Assembly (NCBI RefSeq): GCF_008369295.1
Contig: NZ_VOBG01000018.1
Location: forward strand, 1-64,000
Length of the DNA stretch: 64,000 nt
Reading direction: 5' to 3'
DNA from: Pseudomonas sp. ANT_H4
GTDB lineage: Bacteria > Pseudomonadota > Gammaproteobacteria > Pseudomonadales > Pseudomonadaceae
Every line of letters begins with the position of its first letter. The stretch's first letter is position 1. The notes beneath the pieces were generated by a model, which was not told the DNA's origin, made no database searches, and was given only the letters and a program-made list of their open reading frames with translations. Made by a program: the position numbers and the translations under genes. Shown piece by piece: positions 34,737-44,801 of the stretch.

Positions 34737-35500
34737 CAGGCCCCCAGCAGGCGGCGGACGCGCTCAAGGTCTTCAAGGGTATCGACACCGGCCGGCGGCG
34801 CTTCCAGGGCATCATCCACGTGAATACGCACGCCGTGCCATAGTGCACGCAGCTGCTCCAGGGATTCGGTGCTCTCCAGCCAGCACGGGCCCCAACTGAC
34901 AAAGTCATGGAGGAAACCGGCGCGGTAAGCGTAGATACCGATATGGCGGCGATACGGCACGCCCGCCGGCAATACGTCACGGCTTTTGGCAAAGTCATCG
35001 CGCGCCCACGGCAAGATGGCACGACTGAACGTCAGCGCCAGGCCATTAATGTCGCTGACCACTTTCACCACGTTCGGGTTGAACAGCGTTTCAATGTCTT
35101 CGATCGGCTCGGCCAAGGTCGCCATACGTGCTTCAGCGTGGGCCGCCAGGTTGGCCGCCACCTGATCGATGACACCGGGGGGAATCAACGGCTCGTCACC
35201 TTGCACGTTGACCACAATGGCGTCAGGCGCCAGCCCCAGGTGCGTGGCCACTTCGGCCAAGCGGTCAGTGCCGGAGTTGTGGTCTTCACGGGTCAGCACC
35301 GCTTCAGCGCCGAACGCTTTGCACGCTTCAATGATGCGCACATCATCAGTGGCCACCACCACCCGTTCGGCGCTGCTTTTGCAGGCCTGTTCCCAGACAA
35401 GCTGGATCATTGGCTTGCTGCCGATCATCTGCAGCGGCTTGCCCGGCAGACGGGTGGAGGCGTAACGGGACGGGATGACAACGGTGAAGGCGGTGGTCAT
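34736..35500 (-). CDS. kdsB: CMP-KDO synthetase (3-deoxy-manno-octulosonate cytidylyltransferase)
   Basis: The 254-residue enzyme activates KDO with CTP for lipid A core assembly. It begins FTVVIPSRYASTRLPGKPL and has the motifs VATDDVRI and NVQGDEPLIPP that bind CTP and Mg. Its start overlaps the Trm112-like gene stop by four bases. Confidence 0.96.
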   Translation of the reverse strand: MTTAFTVVIPSRYASTRLPGKPLQMIGSKPMIQLVWEQACKSSAERVVVATDDVRIIEACKAFGAEAVLTREDHNSGTDRLAEVATHLGLAPDAIVVNVQGDEPLIPPGVIDQVAANLAAHAEARMATLAEPIEDIETLFNPNVVKVVSDINGLALTFSRAILPWARDDFAKSRDVLPAGVPYRRHIGIYAYRAGFLHDFVSWGPCWLESTESLEQLRALWHGVRIHVDDALEAPPAGVDTLEDLERVRRLLGA

Positions 35501-35682
35501 TTATCCAGGCGCTCGTCGGTGGTCAAGGTACGGGCTTCGCTTTCCAGCATCACCGGGATGCCATCACGGATCGGGTAAGCCAGGCCGGCACCCTTACTGA
35601 TCAGCTCGGTTTTGTCGGCGCTGAGCTTGAGCGGGCCTTTGCAGATAGGGCAAGCGAGGATGTCGAGCAGTTTGGTGTCCAT
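35497..35682 (-). CDS. Trm112/YcaR family protein
   Basis: The 61-residue protein begins MDTKLLDILACPICKGPLKL, with one CxxC pair and the LISKGAGLAYPIRDGIPVML region of the YcaR/Trm112 family. Eukaryotic Trm112 activates methyltransferases; bacterial roles are not settled. It always sits between lpxK and kdsB in this group. Confidence 0.92.
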   Translation of the reverse strand: MDTKLLDILACPICKGPLKLSADKTELISKGAGLAYPIRDGIPVMLESEARTLTTDERLDK

Positions 35683-35706
35683 GAATGTTTCCTGGATAAA
35701 AGCGTT

Positions 35707-36717
35707 TTAAGGCAAAAGGCGAGCAGGCAGCAGACGCATCAATTGCGTATTGAACCAGGCGACGAACGCCGGTGACGGTGCCGCATCCACCGCAAGGTAC
35801 CACCAGTGGGCTTGCGCAAAGGCGCGGCACTTCACCGCGTCCTTCTCGGTCATGACCAGCGGCAGTGACGGCGTGAAACTCAGAACCTCGGCGCTGTAGG
35901 GCGCATGGTCGGCAAAAGCATGGGGTATCGGCAGCCAGTGTAGCGTTTCAAGGGTATTGAAGAAACGTTGCGGGTTACCAATGCCAGCGACAGCGTGGAC
36001 GCGCTGGCCCAGCGGAAAATGATCCAGCGGCTTGCGCTCGCCGGTTTGCAAATTGACCAGCGCGGTGGGCAGCAGACGGAAGGCAAAACCATCATCACGA
36101 TCCGAGCCTGCGCCGTTATAAAGAAGCGCATCGACGCTTTGCAAGCGTTCCACCGGCTCGCGCAACGGCCCCGCCGGCAGGCACCGGCGATTGCCCAGGC
36201 CTCGGGCCGCGTCGATCAGCACCAGTTCCAGGTCACGGGCCAATCGGTAGTGCTGCAGACCATCGTCGGAAAGAATCAGGTCCAGTGTTTCGCTGGCCAA
36301 CAGCGCCTGCACGGCGCGACTACGGTCGGGGTCGATCATCAGCGGGACGCCGCTGCGCTGCACGATCAACAGTGGTTCGTCGCCCGAGACCTCGGCGCTG
36401 TGGCTAGCTTCAACCCGCCAGGGTAACTGCGGCGGCTTGGCGCCGTAACCGCGGCTGACCACGCCGACCCGCAAACCGCTGCGTTGGCAGTGGTCGATCA
36501 ACCAGAGAATCAACGGCGTCTTGCCCGTGCCACCGACAGTGATATTACCGACCACCACCAGCGGCACCGGCGACTGGTAGATCTCGCCCTCGCCCGCCAG
36601 GAAGCGTTCACGCTTGCGCCGCACAACCCGGCGATACAGCCATTCCAGCGGCTGCAAGAGCTTGAGGGCGGGATGGCCGGTGTACCAGGCACGCAGCAAA
36701 CGATCGGACATGCTCAT
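35707..36717 (-). CDS. lpxK: Tetraacyldisaccharide 4'-kinase
   Basis: The 336-residue inner-membrane-associated kinase phosphorylates the lipid A precursor at the 4' position. The P-loop GNITVGGTGKTP lies near residue 60, and LILSDDGLQHYRL supplies the catalytic acidic residues. It shares one base with the exbD stop. Confidence 0.95.
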   Translation of the reverse strand: MSMSDRLLRAWYTGHPALKLLQPLEWLYRRVVRRKRERFLAGEGEIYQSPVPLVVVGNITVGGTGKTPLILWLIDHCQRSGLRVGVVSRGYGAKPPQLPWRVEASHSAEVSGDEPLLIVQRSGVPLMIDPDRSRAVQALLASETLDLILSDDGLQHYRLARDLELVLIDAARGLGNRRCLPAGPLREPVERLQSVDALLYNGAGSDRDDGFAFRLLPTALVNLQTGERKPLDHFPLGQRVHAVAGIGNPQRFFNTLETLHWLPIPHAFADHAPYSAEVLSFTPSLPLVMTEKDAVKCRAFAQAHWWYLAVDAAPSPAFVAWFNTQLMRLLPARLLP

Positions 36718-37145
36718 CAGGGTTGGCCCGCCGCCTCGACGGTGGTCATGCGCAAATGGCTGAAGCCGAGCTTGCCGGCGGCGTCCATCGCGGTGATCAC
36801 GGCCTGGTGCTGGGTCTTGCCATCAGCGCTGATGGACAGCGGCAGCTGCGTATCACCGCCGGACTCTTTCTGGAGTGCATCCATCAGGCTGGCCAGATCG
36901 TTTTTCTCCAGCAACTGGTTATTCACCGAAAACACCCCATCGACGCTAATGGCAATGTCCAGTTGCTTGGCCTGCGGGTCTGGCGCCGGCGAGCCGCTGA
37001 CGGCTTCCGGTAGATCGACCCGCAGTTGGGTTTCCCGGGTAAAGGTGGTGGTCACGACAAAAAACAGCAGCAGGATGAACACCACGTCGATCAACGACGC
37101 CAGGTTGATATCGACGTTTTCCCGTTGTTTGCGGCGAAATTTCAC
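36717..37145 (-). CDS. ExbD/TolR-family membrane protein
   Basis: The 142-residue protein has one N-terminal membrane segment (INLASLIDVVFILLLFFVVTTTF) with the conserved proton-carrying Asp of the family, then a small periplasmic domain. With the neighbouring ExbB-like protein it forms a proton-driven motor. No tonB or tolA gene is present, and the pair sits in an LPS/cell-wall operon, as PA2982-PA2983 do. The energised partner is unknown. Confidence 0.9.
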   Translation of the reverse strand: MKFRRKQRENVDINLASLIDVVFILLLFFVVTTTFTRETQLRVDLPEAVSGSPAPDPQAKQLDIAISVDGVFSVNNQLLEKNDLASLMDALQKESGGDTQLPLSISADGKTQHQAVITAMDAAGKLGFSHLRMTTVEAAGQP

Positions 37146-37777
37146 GCTTTGCCCTCAACCAGATCGACATCACGGTCGCCCTGCACCACTTCCACCAGCT
37201 TGATGGCTTCCTGCTCCATGCCCACCACCAGCTCATCGATCCGGCGTTGCAGGAATCGGTGAAAGAACACTGCCGGAATACCGACCATCAGGCCTGCGGC
37301 CGTGGTGATCAAGGCCTTGGAGATACCCCCGGCCAGCACTGCAGCGTTGGTGGTCATGCCAGAGCCCATAAAGGAACTGAAGATGTCGATCATCCCCAGC
37401 ACCGTGCCGAGCAACCCAAGCAGCGGCGCCATGGCGGCGATGGTGCCCAAGGCATTGATGTAGCGCTCCAGTTCATGGATGACCCGGGCAGCAGCTTCTT
37501 CGATGCATTCCTTCATGATCTCGCGGCCATGCTTGGAGTTGGCCAGCCCCGCGGCCAGGATCTCGCCCAAGGGCGAGTTGGCCCGCAGCTCCTTGAGCTT
37601 GTCCTTGCCCAGTTGCTTGTCTCTGATCCAGCGCCAGACCTGCCCCAGCAGATGGGGCGGGGTCACGCGGCTAGCGCGCAGGGTCCACAAGCGTTCGGCG
37701 ATGATACCGAGTGCGGCGATGGAGCTCATAATGATCGGCAACATCATCCAGCCGCCGGACTTGACCAATTCCCACAC
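37142..37777 (-). CDS. ExbB/TolQ/MotA-family proton channel protein
   Basis: The 211-residue protein has three membrane segments: near the N terminus (WMMLPIIMSSIAALGIIAE) and two later ones (TIAAMAPLLGLLGTVLGMI and ALITTAAGLMVGIPAVFFH) with the conserved Thr and Pro of the family. I prefer the GTG start at 37777 (VWELVKSGG) because an AAGGGG box lies upstream; the frame extends 18 codons further. It overlaps exbD by four bases. Confidence 0.9.
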   Translation of the reverse strand: MWELVKSGGWMMLPIIMSSIAALGIIAERLWTLRASRVTPPHLLGQVWRWIRDKQLGKDKLKELRANSPLGEILAAGLANSKHGREIMKECIEEAAARVIHELERYINALGTIAAMAPLLGLLGTVLGMIDIFSSFMGSGMTTNAAVLAGGISKALITTAAGLMVGIPAVFFHRFLQRRIDELVVGMEQEAIKLVEVVQGDRDVDLVEGKA

Positions 37778-37852
37778 AGTGAACGCCCCTTCGAAAAAGT
37801 GCGCCACTTTAGCATATAGGGTTGCGCGCAAGGGCCTACCTGCCCGAGGCCA

Positions 37853-40123
37853 TCATGTCGCAGGCGCCGGTCTTTGGTTACGGTCGATTACCGCTGGCAT
37901 TGTCGGAACCTCTCGCCAGAACCGGCGCTGGCCGCGAGCGGCTACTGGCTTCTGAAAGGTGCCCAATTGCAGGCGCAGGGCGCCCATTTCGGCACTGTCA
38001 TAAATGGCACTGCCCAAGACCCGGTAACGCTCCAGCACCTGAGGATGCGGATGGCCAAACGCGTTGCTGCGACCACGAGAGATCAGCACGGCCTTGGGCG
38101 CGAGCCGCTGCAATAGAGGCCATGAAGAAGAGCTGCGACTACCATGATGAGGTGCTTGCAGCCAGTCAGTACTGACCGCCAGTGACGTGGCCAGCAGCGC
38201 CCTCTCTGCATCGCGGTCGATATCTCCGGTCAGCAGCAGTCTCTCGCCGTTGGCCACTACCTGCAGCACACAGGATTTCTGGTTGCCGCTGCGGGCATCC
38301 AGCCACTGCCATAACTCGAACCTCACCCCATCCCATTCCCATTGCTCACCGCTGACACAAGGTTGAGTGCCCAGGAAAGCGGGCAACCCGTTGGTTTCTC
38401 CGCCTACCACACGCTTGACGGGTAACCCCTGAGCAACGGCCACCGCGCCACCGGCGTGATCAGCATCGGCATGACTGAGCAGCATCAAGTCCAACTGCGA
38501 TACACCCATCTTGCGCAGGGAAGGCAGCACCACGCGTGCGCCAAGGTCGAACTCGCCAAACCGAGGCCCGGCGTCATACAGCAGGGTGTGGTTGCGGGTA
38601 CGCAGCACGATCGCCAACCCCTGCCCGACATCCAGTTGCATCACATCGACCTGCCCGCTGGAGATCGATTCACGGGGTGGGAACACCGCCAACAGCAGCA
38701 TCGGCCAGCCCAGCAGGCGAAACGGAACGCCTTTGGGCATCAATAACAGCACCGCCCCCACCAGGCTCACCAGCCAATACCCGAAAGGCACCTCGACAGG
38801 GACCCAGGCCGCAAAATGCTCCGCCAACAGCGCCAGGGCCCTGAATAGCCAATCAAGGGTGCCACCCGCCAGCCATAAGAGGGATTCGCCAATATAAGGC
38901 ACTGGCAACAAGACCGTACCCAGTAGTGCCAGGGGTAACACCACCACGCTGATCCACGGTACCGCAAACAGATTAGCCAGGGGCGCAGTCAAGCTGATGG
39001 GCAAGCCGAGGATCAGCAACAATGGGAACAGACCGATAGCAATCAACCACTGGGCACGGGTCCAGGCCTGCCAGGCTCGCCAGGGACCCAGCCGCCCGCT
39101 GAACGCCAGAACCAGCACCGCCACGGCGGCAAAGGATAACCAGAACCCCGGTTGCAGGCTCGCCAATGGTTCCAGGATCAAGACAGCGTTGAGCGCCAGC
39201 AACAGCGGCCACCAGATGCCCAAGTGACGAAACCGCAGGCGCCACAACAATACCAACCCGACCATCACACAGGCCCGTTGCACCGGCACTTCAAAACCCG
39301 CCAGCAAGCCATAGGCCAGTGCTGCGGCGAACGCCAGGCCACAAGCCCAGGGCAACCACGGCAATCGTCTCGGCCAACAACCGTAACGGGCCAGCCCGGC
39401 GACCAGTCCATAGATCAATCCCGACAATAGCCCGATGTGCTGGCCGGAGATCACCAGCAAATGCACAGTGCCGGTGTCTTGCAATATGCGCCAATCCTCG
39501 GGCGCCAACCCGGAACCATCCCCCAGCACCAGTGCAGCCAGCCCTGTTGCACGGCCTTGGGCATCCACGGCCAACAGGCGCTGGCGAATCGAATCGCGCC
39601 AGGCATGCCGGGCAGGCGCCAGGCGCTGGCCATCCTTGACCGAACCCGTGGCGCCGATGCGCTGGGCCAATAGCCAGGCTTCATAGTCAAAACCATGGGC
39701 ATTGAGCAAGCCGGACGGACGCTTGAGAGTGACAGCCAGGCGCCAACGCTCGCCACTGTGAACCGGGGGGCCTCCATGCCAGGCCACGCGAATGAGCTTG
39801 GGCAGCTTGTCCTTGCGCGACCGGCTATCGCTCAGTTCAAAGCGCACTACGTCGCCATTTTGTTGCGTCAGCCCGGTGACGCGAGCTTCCAGCCAACGGG
39901 TCTGGCCATCCAGTTCCTGTGCAAGCCGGTCATCCAGCGCCCACTGCGCGCTGAAGCTGGCCCAATTCAACCCCAGCAAAAAAAAAGCCAATGGATACGT
40001 GCGAAATGGCAGTAGCATCAACGCCAGGACCAGCAGGACCAGCAGCCAACCAACCGGCGGCAACGCCGGCAAGAACCGCAAGGCAAGTAGCCCCAACGCG
40101 AGCGCGAACATCCCTGTGCGCAT
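37853..40123 (-). CDS. comEC: ComEC/Rec2-family DNA internalization protein
   Basis: The 756-residue multi-span membrane protein is the channel that takes single-stranded DNA across the inner membrane during transformation. It has an N-terminal DUF4131 region, a central Competence domain with many membrane helices, and a C-terminal metallo-beta-lactamase-like domain with LLSHADADHAGGAVA and APHHGSRSSSSW. All three parts are intact. It is divergent from the DUF2062 gene and starts the operon towards murB. Confidence 0.92.
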   Translation of the reverse strand: MRTGMFALALGLLALRFLPALPPVGWLLVLLVLALMLLPFRTYPLAFFLLGLNWASFSAQWALDDRLAQELDGQTRWLEARVTGLTQQNGDVVRFELSDSRSRKDKLPKLIRVAWHGGPPVHSGERWRLAVTLKRPSGLLNAHGFDYEAWLLAQRIGATGSVKDGQRLAPARHAWRDSIRQRLLAVDAQGRATGLAALVLGDGSGLAPEDWRILQDTGTVHLLVISGQHIGLLSGLIYGLVAGLARYGCWPRRLPWLPWACGLAFAAALAYGLLAGFEVPVQRACVMVGLVLLWRLRFRHLGIWWPLLLALNAVLILEPLASLQPGFWLSFAAVAVLVLAFSGRLGPWRAWQAWTRAQWLIAIGLFPLLLILGLPISLTAPLANLFAVPWISVVVLPLALLGTVLLPVPYIGESLLWLAGGTLDWLFRALALLAEHFAAWVPVEVPFGYWLVSLVGAVLLLMPKGVPFRLLGWPMLLLAVFPPRESISSGQVDVMQLDVGQGLAIVLRTRNHTLLYDAGPRFGEFDLGARVVLPSLRKMGVSQLDLMLLSHADADHAGGAVAVAQGLPVKRVVGGETNGLPAFLGTQPCVSGEQWEWDGVRFELWQWLDARSGNQKSCVLQVVANGERLLLTGDIDRDAERALLATSLAVSTDWLQAPHHGSRSSSSWPLLQRLAPKAVLISRGRSNAFGHPHPQVLERYRVLGSAIYDSAEMGALRLQLGTFQKPVAARGQRRFWREVPTMPAVIDRNQRPAPAT

Positions 40124-40258
40124 GAGTCATTCCTTGAAAGTGACCCATTGAGTCTTAGCCGAGCCGACTACGCGGAGTATGATCTTTTGTCACAAAGTCT
40201 GAATTTCCCGTTCATGGAATACGGGCATACTTGCCCCTCGAACTGACCTGGACCCCTT

Positions 40259-40774
40259 ATGCCACGGCGCTTATTCAAACGGTACATGCCCGATCCGACC
40301 AGCATCAGGGAACACAAATCCTTACGCTTTCTTGGCACGCTGCTGCATGACCCAAACCTTTGGCACCTCAATCGGCACTCTGTAGCCCGGGCCATGGCCG
40401 TGGGCCTGTTTGCCGCGTTTATCCCCATTCCCTTGCAGATGTTGCTGGCCGCGGTCCTGTCCATTGCCGTGCGCGGCAATATGCCGCTCGCCGTTAGTCT
40501 TGTTTGGCTGACCAACCCGATTACTATGCCGGTGGTGTTCTTCTGCACCTACATGACCGGTACCTGGCTGATGAACGTACCGCCGCGCGGCCTTCCCGAC
40601 GAGTTGACCTGGGAATGGATCAGCGAGCAGTTATCGACGCTTTGGCAACCGTTTCTGCTGGGCTCGGTGGTGTTGGGGTTGGTACTGGGAGCGTTGGCCT
40701 ATTGTTTGACCATGGCCTATTGGCGGTGGTGGGTTGGCCGCCAGTGGAAAAAGCGCAAACAGCGCAACCTGTAG
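40259..40774 (+). CDS. DUF2062 membrane protein
   Basis: The 171-residue protein starts MPRRLFKRYMPDP and has three hydrophobic segments, including AMAVGLFAAFIPIPLQMLL and WLTNPITMPVVFFCTYM. This is the DUF2062 pattern (VG.F....P.P.Q...A and TNP.T..P). The C terminus is basic. The function is unknown; the place next to comEC matches PA2985. Confidence 0.88.
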   Translation: MPRRLFKRYMPDPTSIREHKSLRFLGTLLHDPNLWHLNRHSVARAMAVGLFAAFIPIPLQMLLAAVLSIAVRGNMPLAVSLVWLTNPITMPVVFFCTYMTGTWLMNVPPRGLPDELTWEWISEQLSTLWQPFLLGSVVLGLVLGALAYCLTMAYWRWWVGRQWKKRKQRNL

Positions 40775-40961
40775 CCAGGCAAAGATCTCTCCTCGATTCG
40801 CTCGCACCCCCTGCACCGTCATCGAGTTTCAATGGCTCGTTCTTCGTCTCGCATATTCATTTTGCAAGATTTGCGGCCCTGCGAATGGCTACACTGCGCA
40901 AGTGTCGCGAGCCGGACGCCCGCGAAGAATTTCGATCACCATGTGGTAGCAGGAGAGTGGC

Positions 40962-43715
40962 GTGTTTAGACGAACGGGGATAAAAGGCCGCGTACTGTTG
41001 CTGACATTATTACCTACCAGCTTGATGGCGTTACTGCTGGGCGGTTATTTCACCTGGATGCAACTGTCGGAGCTGCAAACCCAGCTGCTCAATCGCGGCG
41101 AGATGATTGCCGAGCAACTGGCGCCATTAGTGGCGCCGGCGTTGGGTAACAAGAACACCGACTTGCTGGAGCGCATTGCCACCCATTACCTGGAGCAACC
41201 CGACGTACGAGCCGTGTCTTTCCTGGCGCCGGACCGCTCGCCCCTGGCCCATGCCGGCCCGACCATGCTCAATCAGCCGCCCATCGGTAACAGTTCCCAC
41301 CTGCTACAGCGTACCGGCAATGACGCTACCCGTTATCTGCTGCCGGTTTTTGGCCGCCATCGCAACCTCGCCGGTGAGCTGATCCCTGATGAATCCGATC
41401 GCCTGCTGGGCTGGGTCGAGTTGGAACTGTCCCACAACGGCATGCTGCTGCGTGGCTATCGCAGCCTGTTCGCCAGCCTGCTGCTGATCGCCATTGGCCT
41501 GGTCTGCACCGCCTCGCTGGCCCTGCGCATAAGCCGCACGATCACCTCGCCCATCGGCCAGATCAAGCAAGCGGTGGCGCAACTCAAGGACGGCAACCTG
41601 GAAACCCGCTTGCCACCTTTGGGCAGCCAGGAGCTGGACCAACTGGCGTCGGGCATCAACCGCATGGCCGAGACCCTGCAAAACGCCCAGGAAGAACTGC
41701 AGCACAGTATCGACCAGGCCACTGAAGACGTGCGGCAGAACCTGGAAACCATCGAAATCCAGAACATCGAACTCGACCTGGCCCGCAAGGAAGCCCTGGA
41801 AGCCAGCCGCATCAAGTCGGAATTCCTCGCCAACATGAGCCATGAAATCCGCACGCCACTCAACGGCATTCTCGGCTTCACCCACCTGCTGCAGAAAAGC
41901 GAGCTATCGCCCCGTCAGCTGGACTATTTGGGCACCATCGAAAAATCCGCCGACAACCTGCTGGGCATCATCAACGAAATTCTCGACTTCTCGAAAATCG
42001 AAGCCGGCAAGCTGGTGCTCGACAGCATCCCCTTCAACCTGCGAGACCTGATGCAGGACACCTTGACCATCCTCGCCCCGGCCGCCCACGCCAAGCAGCT
42101 GGAACTGGTAAGCCTGGTCTATCGCGATACGCCGCTATCCCTGGTGGGCGACCCGCTGCGCCTCAAGCAGATCCTCACCAACCTGGTCAGCAACGCCATC
42201 AAGTTCACTCGCGAAGGCACCATCGTCGCCCGCGCCATGCTTGAAGACGAGCAGGAGGACAGCGTGCAACTGCGCATCAGCGTCCAGGACACCGGAATCG
42301 GCCTGTCCAGCCAGGACGTACGGGCGCTGTTCCAGGCGTTCAGTCAGGCCGACAATTCACTGTCACGACAGCCGGGCGGCACCGGCCTGGGGTTGGTGAT
42401 TTCCAAGCGCCTGATCGAACAGATGGGCGGCGAGATTGGCGTCGACAGCACGCCAGGCGAAGGCTCGGATTTCTGGATCAGCCTGAACCTGCCAAAAACT
42501 CGCGACGATGTCGAAGACCTGCCCTCTGCGCCTTTGCTGGGTCGCCGTGTCGCGGTACTGGAAAATCACGAACTGGCACGCCAGGCCCTGCAACACCAGT
42601 TGGAAGACTGCGGCCTGGAAGTCACGCCGTTCAACACCCTGGAGAGCCTGACCAACGGCATCACCAGCGCCCACCAGACTGAGCAGGCGATTGACTTGGC
42701 GGTATTGGGCATCACCGCCAATGATATTCCGCCGGAGCGCCTGAACCAGCACCTCTGGGACCTCGAACACCTGGGCTGCAAAGTGCTGGTGCTGTGCCCA
42801 ACCACCGAGCAGATGCTGTTCAACCTGTCGGTCCCCAACCCCAACAGTCAGTTGCAGGCCAAACCGGCCTGCACCCGCAAGCTGCGTCGTGCCCTGTCCG
42901 ACCTGATCAGCCCGCGTCCTTTGCGCAGCGAGCCCGGCGAGCCATTGTCCAGCCGTGCCCCAAGGGTGCTGTGTGTCGACGACAACCCGGCAAACCTGTT
43001 GCTGGTGCAGACACTGCTGGAGGATATGGGCGCAAAGGTCCAGGCGGTGGACAGCGGTTATACAGCCATCGAGGCGGTAAAAAAGGAAACCTTCGACCTG
43101 GTGCTGATGGACGTGCAGATGCCAGGCATGGACGGTCGCCAGAGCACCGAGGCGATTCGCCAATGGGAAAACGAGCGCCACGGCACGCCGCTGCCGATCG
43201 TCGCCCTTACCGCCCACGCCATGGCCAACGAAAAACGCGCCTTGCTGCAAAGCGGCATGGATGACTACCTGACCAAGCCCATCAGCGAACGGCAACTGGC
43301 CCAGGTGGTGTTGAAATGGACCGGCCTGGCCTTGCGCAATCAAGGCCCGGAACGGGGCGCCGAAAGTGTCGGCCAGGCCGCGCAACTGCTGGTCCTGGAC
43401 CACGAGGAAGGCTTGCGCCTGGCGGCCGGCAAGGCGGACCTGGCGGCGGATATGCTCGCCATGTTGCTCGCGTCCCTGGAGGCCGACCGCGAAGCCATTC
43501 GTGTCGCCCGTGATGCCAACGACAACCAGGCCCTGATCGAACGCGTCCACCGTCTGCACGGCGCGACTCGCTACTGCGGCGTACCGCAATTGCGGGCGAC
43601 CTGCCAACGGGCCGAGACCCTGCTTAAGCAGGACGACGCCAAGGCCATGGCAGCTCTAGATGAGCTGGACATGGCGATTGCACGGCTGGCCAGTGAGGCC
43701 CGGGTCAGCACCTAA
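40962..43715 (+). CDS. gacS: Hybrid sensor kinase GacS
   Basis: This 917-residue kinase, with GacA elsewhere, controls the small RNAs that sequester RsmA/RsmE and thereby secondary metabolism and biofilm. A GTG start follows AGGAG. Order: membrane segment near 13-33, periplasmic domain to about 165, second membrane segment, HAMP, HisKA with His294 in NMSHEIRTPLNG, ATPase domain with the D-T-G-I-G and GGTGLGL boxes, receiver with Asp717 in LVLMDVQMPG, and an Hpt domain with His866 in HRLHGATRYCG. All phosphorelay residues are present, so it should be active. Confidence 0.97.
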   Translation: MFRRTGIKGRVLLLTLLPTSLMALLLGGYFTWMQLSELQTQLLNRGEMIAEQLAPLVAPALGNKNTDLLERIATHYLEQPDVRAVSFLAPDRSPLAHAGPTMLNQPPIGNSSHLLQRTGNDATRYLLPVFGRHRNLAGELIPDESDRLLGWVELELSHNGMLLRGYRSLFASLLLIAIGLVCTASLALRISRTITSPIGQIKQAVAQLKDGNLETRLPPLGSQELDQLASGINRMAETLQNAQEELQHSIDQATEDVRQNLETIEIQNIELDLARKEALEASRIKSEFLANMSHEIRTPLNGILGFTHLLQKSELSPRQLDYLGTIEKSADNLLGIINEILDFSKIEAGKLVLDSIPFNLRDLMQDTLTILAPAAHAKQLELVSLVYRDTPLSLVGDPLRLKQILTNLVSNAIKFTREGTIVARAMLEDEQEDSVQLRISVQDTGIGLSSQDVRALFQAFSQADNSLSRQPGGTGLGLVISKRLIEQMGGEIGVDSTPGEGSDFWISLNLPKTRDDVEDLPSAPLLGRRVAVLENHELARQALQHQLEDCGLEVTPFNTLESLTNGITSAHQTEQAIDLAVLGITANDIPPERLNQHLWDLEHLGCKVLVLCPTTEQMLFNLSVPNPNSQLQAKPACTRKLRRALSDLISPRPLRSEPGEPLSSRAPRVLCVDDNPANLLLVQTLLEDMGAKVQAVDSGYTAIEAVKKETFDLVLMDVQMPGMDGRQSTEAIRQWENERHGTPLPIVALTAHAMANEKRALLQSGMDDYLTKPISERQLAQVVLKWTGLALRNQGPERGAESVGQAAQLLVLDHEEGLRLAAGKADLAADMLAMLLASLEADREAIRVARDANDNQALIERVHRLHGATRYCGVPQLRATCQRAETLLKQDDAKAMAALDELDMAIARLASEARVST

Positions 43716-43740
43716 ACCCTATCAATAAAGGAACAATTTG

Positions 43741-44730
43741 ATGCGCGTCATCCTCTTCAGCAGCCAGACCTACGACCGCGACAGTTTTCTTGGCGAGTCG
43801 TTGCCGGCAGGCATGGAGCTGCAGTTTCAGCCCGCTCGATTAAACCTCGATACCGTGGCTCTGGCCGACAACCACGAAGTGGTCTGTGCCTTCATCAACG
43901 ACGATCTCAGCGCCCCGGTACTGGAACATCTGGCCTCAGGCGGTACGCGACTGATTGCCCTGCGCTCGGCCGGTTACAACCATGTCGACCTGACTGCCGC
44001 CAAACGCCTGGGCCTGACCATCGTGCGGGTACCTGCCTACTCGCCCCATGCGGTGGCCGAACATGCCGTCGCCCTGATCCTGGCCCTCAACCGCTGCCTG
44101 CACCGCGCCTACAACCGTACCCGCGACGGCGATTTCAGTTTGCATGGCCTGACCGGCTTCGACCTGGTGGGCAAGACCGTCGGCGTGGTCGGCACCGGGC
44201 AGATCGGCGCCACCTTCGCCAAAATCATGAACGGCTTCGGCTGCACGCTATTGGCCTACGACCCGTACCCCAACCCGCAGGTCGAAGCCCTCGGCGCTCG
44301 TTACATGAGCCTTCAGGAGTTGCTGACCCAGGCACAAATCATCAGCCTGCATTGCCCGCTGACCAGCGAAAGCAAACACCTGATCAATGTGCAGTCCCTG
44401 GCCCATATGCAGCCCGGTGCCATGCTGATCAACACCGGACGCGGTGGGCTAGTAGACACACCGGCACTGATTGAAGCCCTCAAGGATGGGCAATTGGGTT
44501 ACCTGGGACTGGATGTTTACGAAGAAGAGGCGCAGCTGTTTTTCGAAGACTGTTCGGACTTGCCGCTGCAAGACGATGTGCTGGCGCGCTTGTTGACCTT
44601 CCCCAACGTGATCATCACCGCCCACCAGGCGTTCCTGACCCAGGAAGCACTGGCATCGATTGCCGGAACCACCCTGGCCAATATCACGGCGTGGGCAGAC
44701 GATCGGCCGCAAAACCAGGTACAAGGCTGA
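43741..44730 (+). CDS. ldhA: D-lactate dehydrogenase, fermentative type
   Basis: The 329-residue D-2-hydroxyacid dehydrogenase reduces pyruvate to D-lactate with NADH. It shows the NAD motif VGVVGTGQIGATF, the substrate-binding Arg in LRSAGYNHVDL, and the catalytic region INTGRGGLVDT and AHQAFLTQEAL with His. ATG 43741 follows AAAGGA. The gacS-ldhA order is conserved in Pseudomonas. Confidence 0.93.
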   Translation: MRVILFSSQTYDRDSFLGESLPAGMELQFQPARLNLDTVALADNHEVVCAFINDDLSAPVLEHLASGGTRLIALRSAGYNHVDLTAAKRLGLTIVRVPAYSPHAVAEHAVALILALNRCLHRAYNRTRDGDFSLHGLTGFDLVGKTVGVVGTGQIGATFAKIMNGFGCTLLAYDPYPNPQVEALGARYMSLQELLTQAQIISLHCPLTSESKHLINVQSLAHMQPGAMLINTGRGGLVDTPALIEALKDGQLGYLGLDVYEEEAQLFFEDCSDLPLQDDVLARLLTFPNVIITAHQAFLTQEALASIAGTTLANITAWADDRPQNQVQG

Positions 44731-44801
44731 TCAGCGGTCACATACCGGGGCCATGATGGGCTGCGGCCCGTGATAGGATGCCGCGCCTATTTGGAGGATC
44801 C

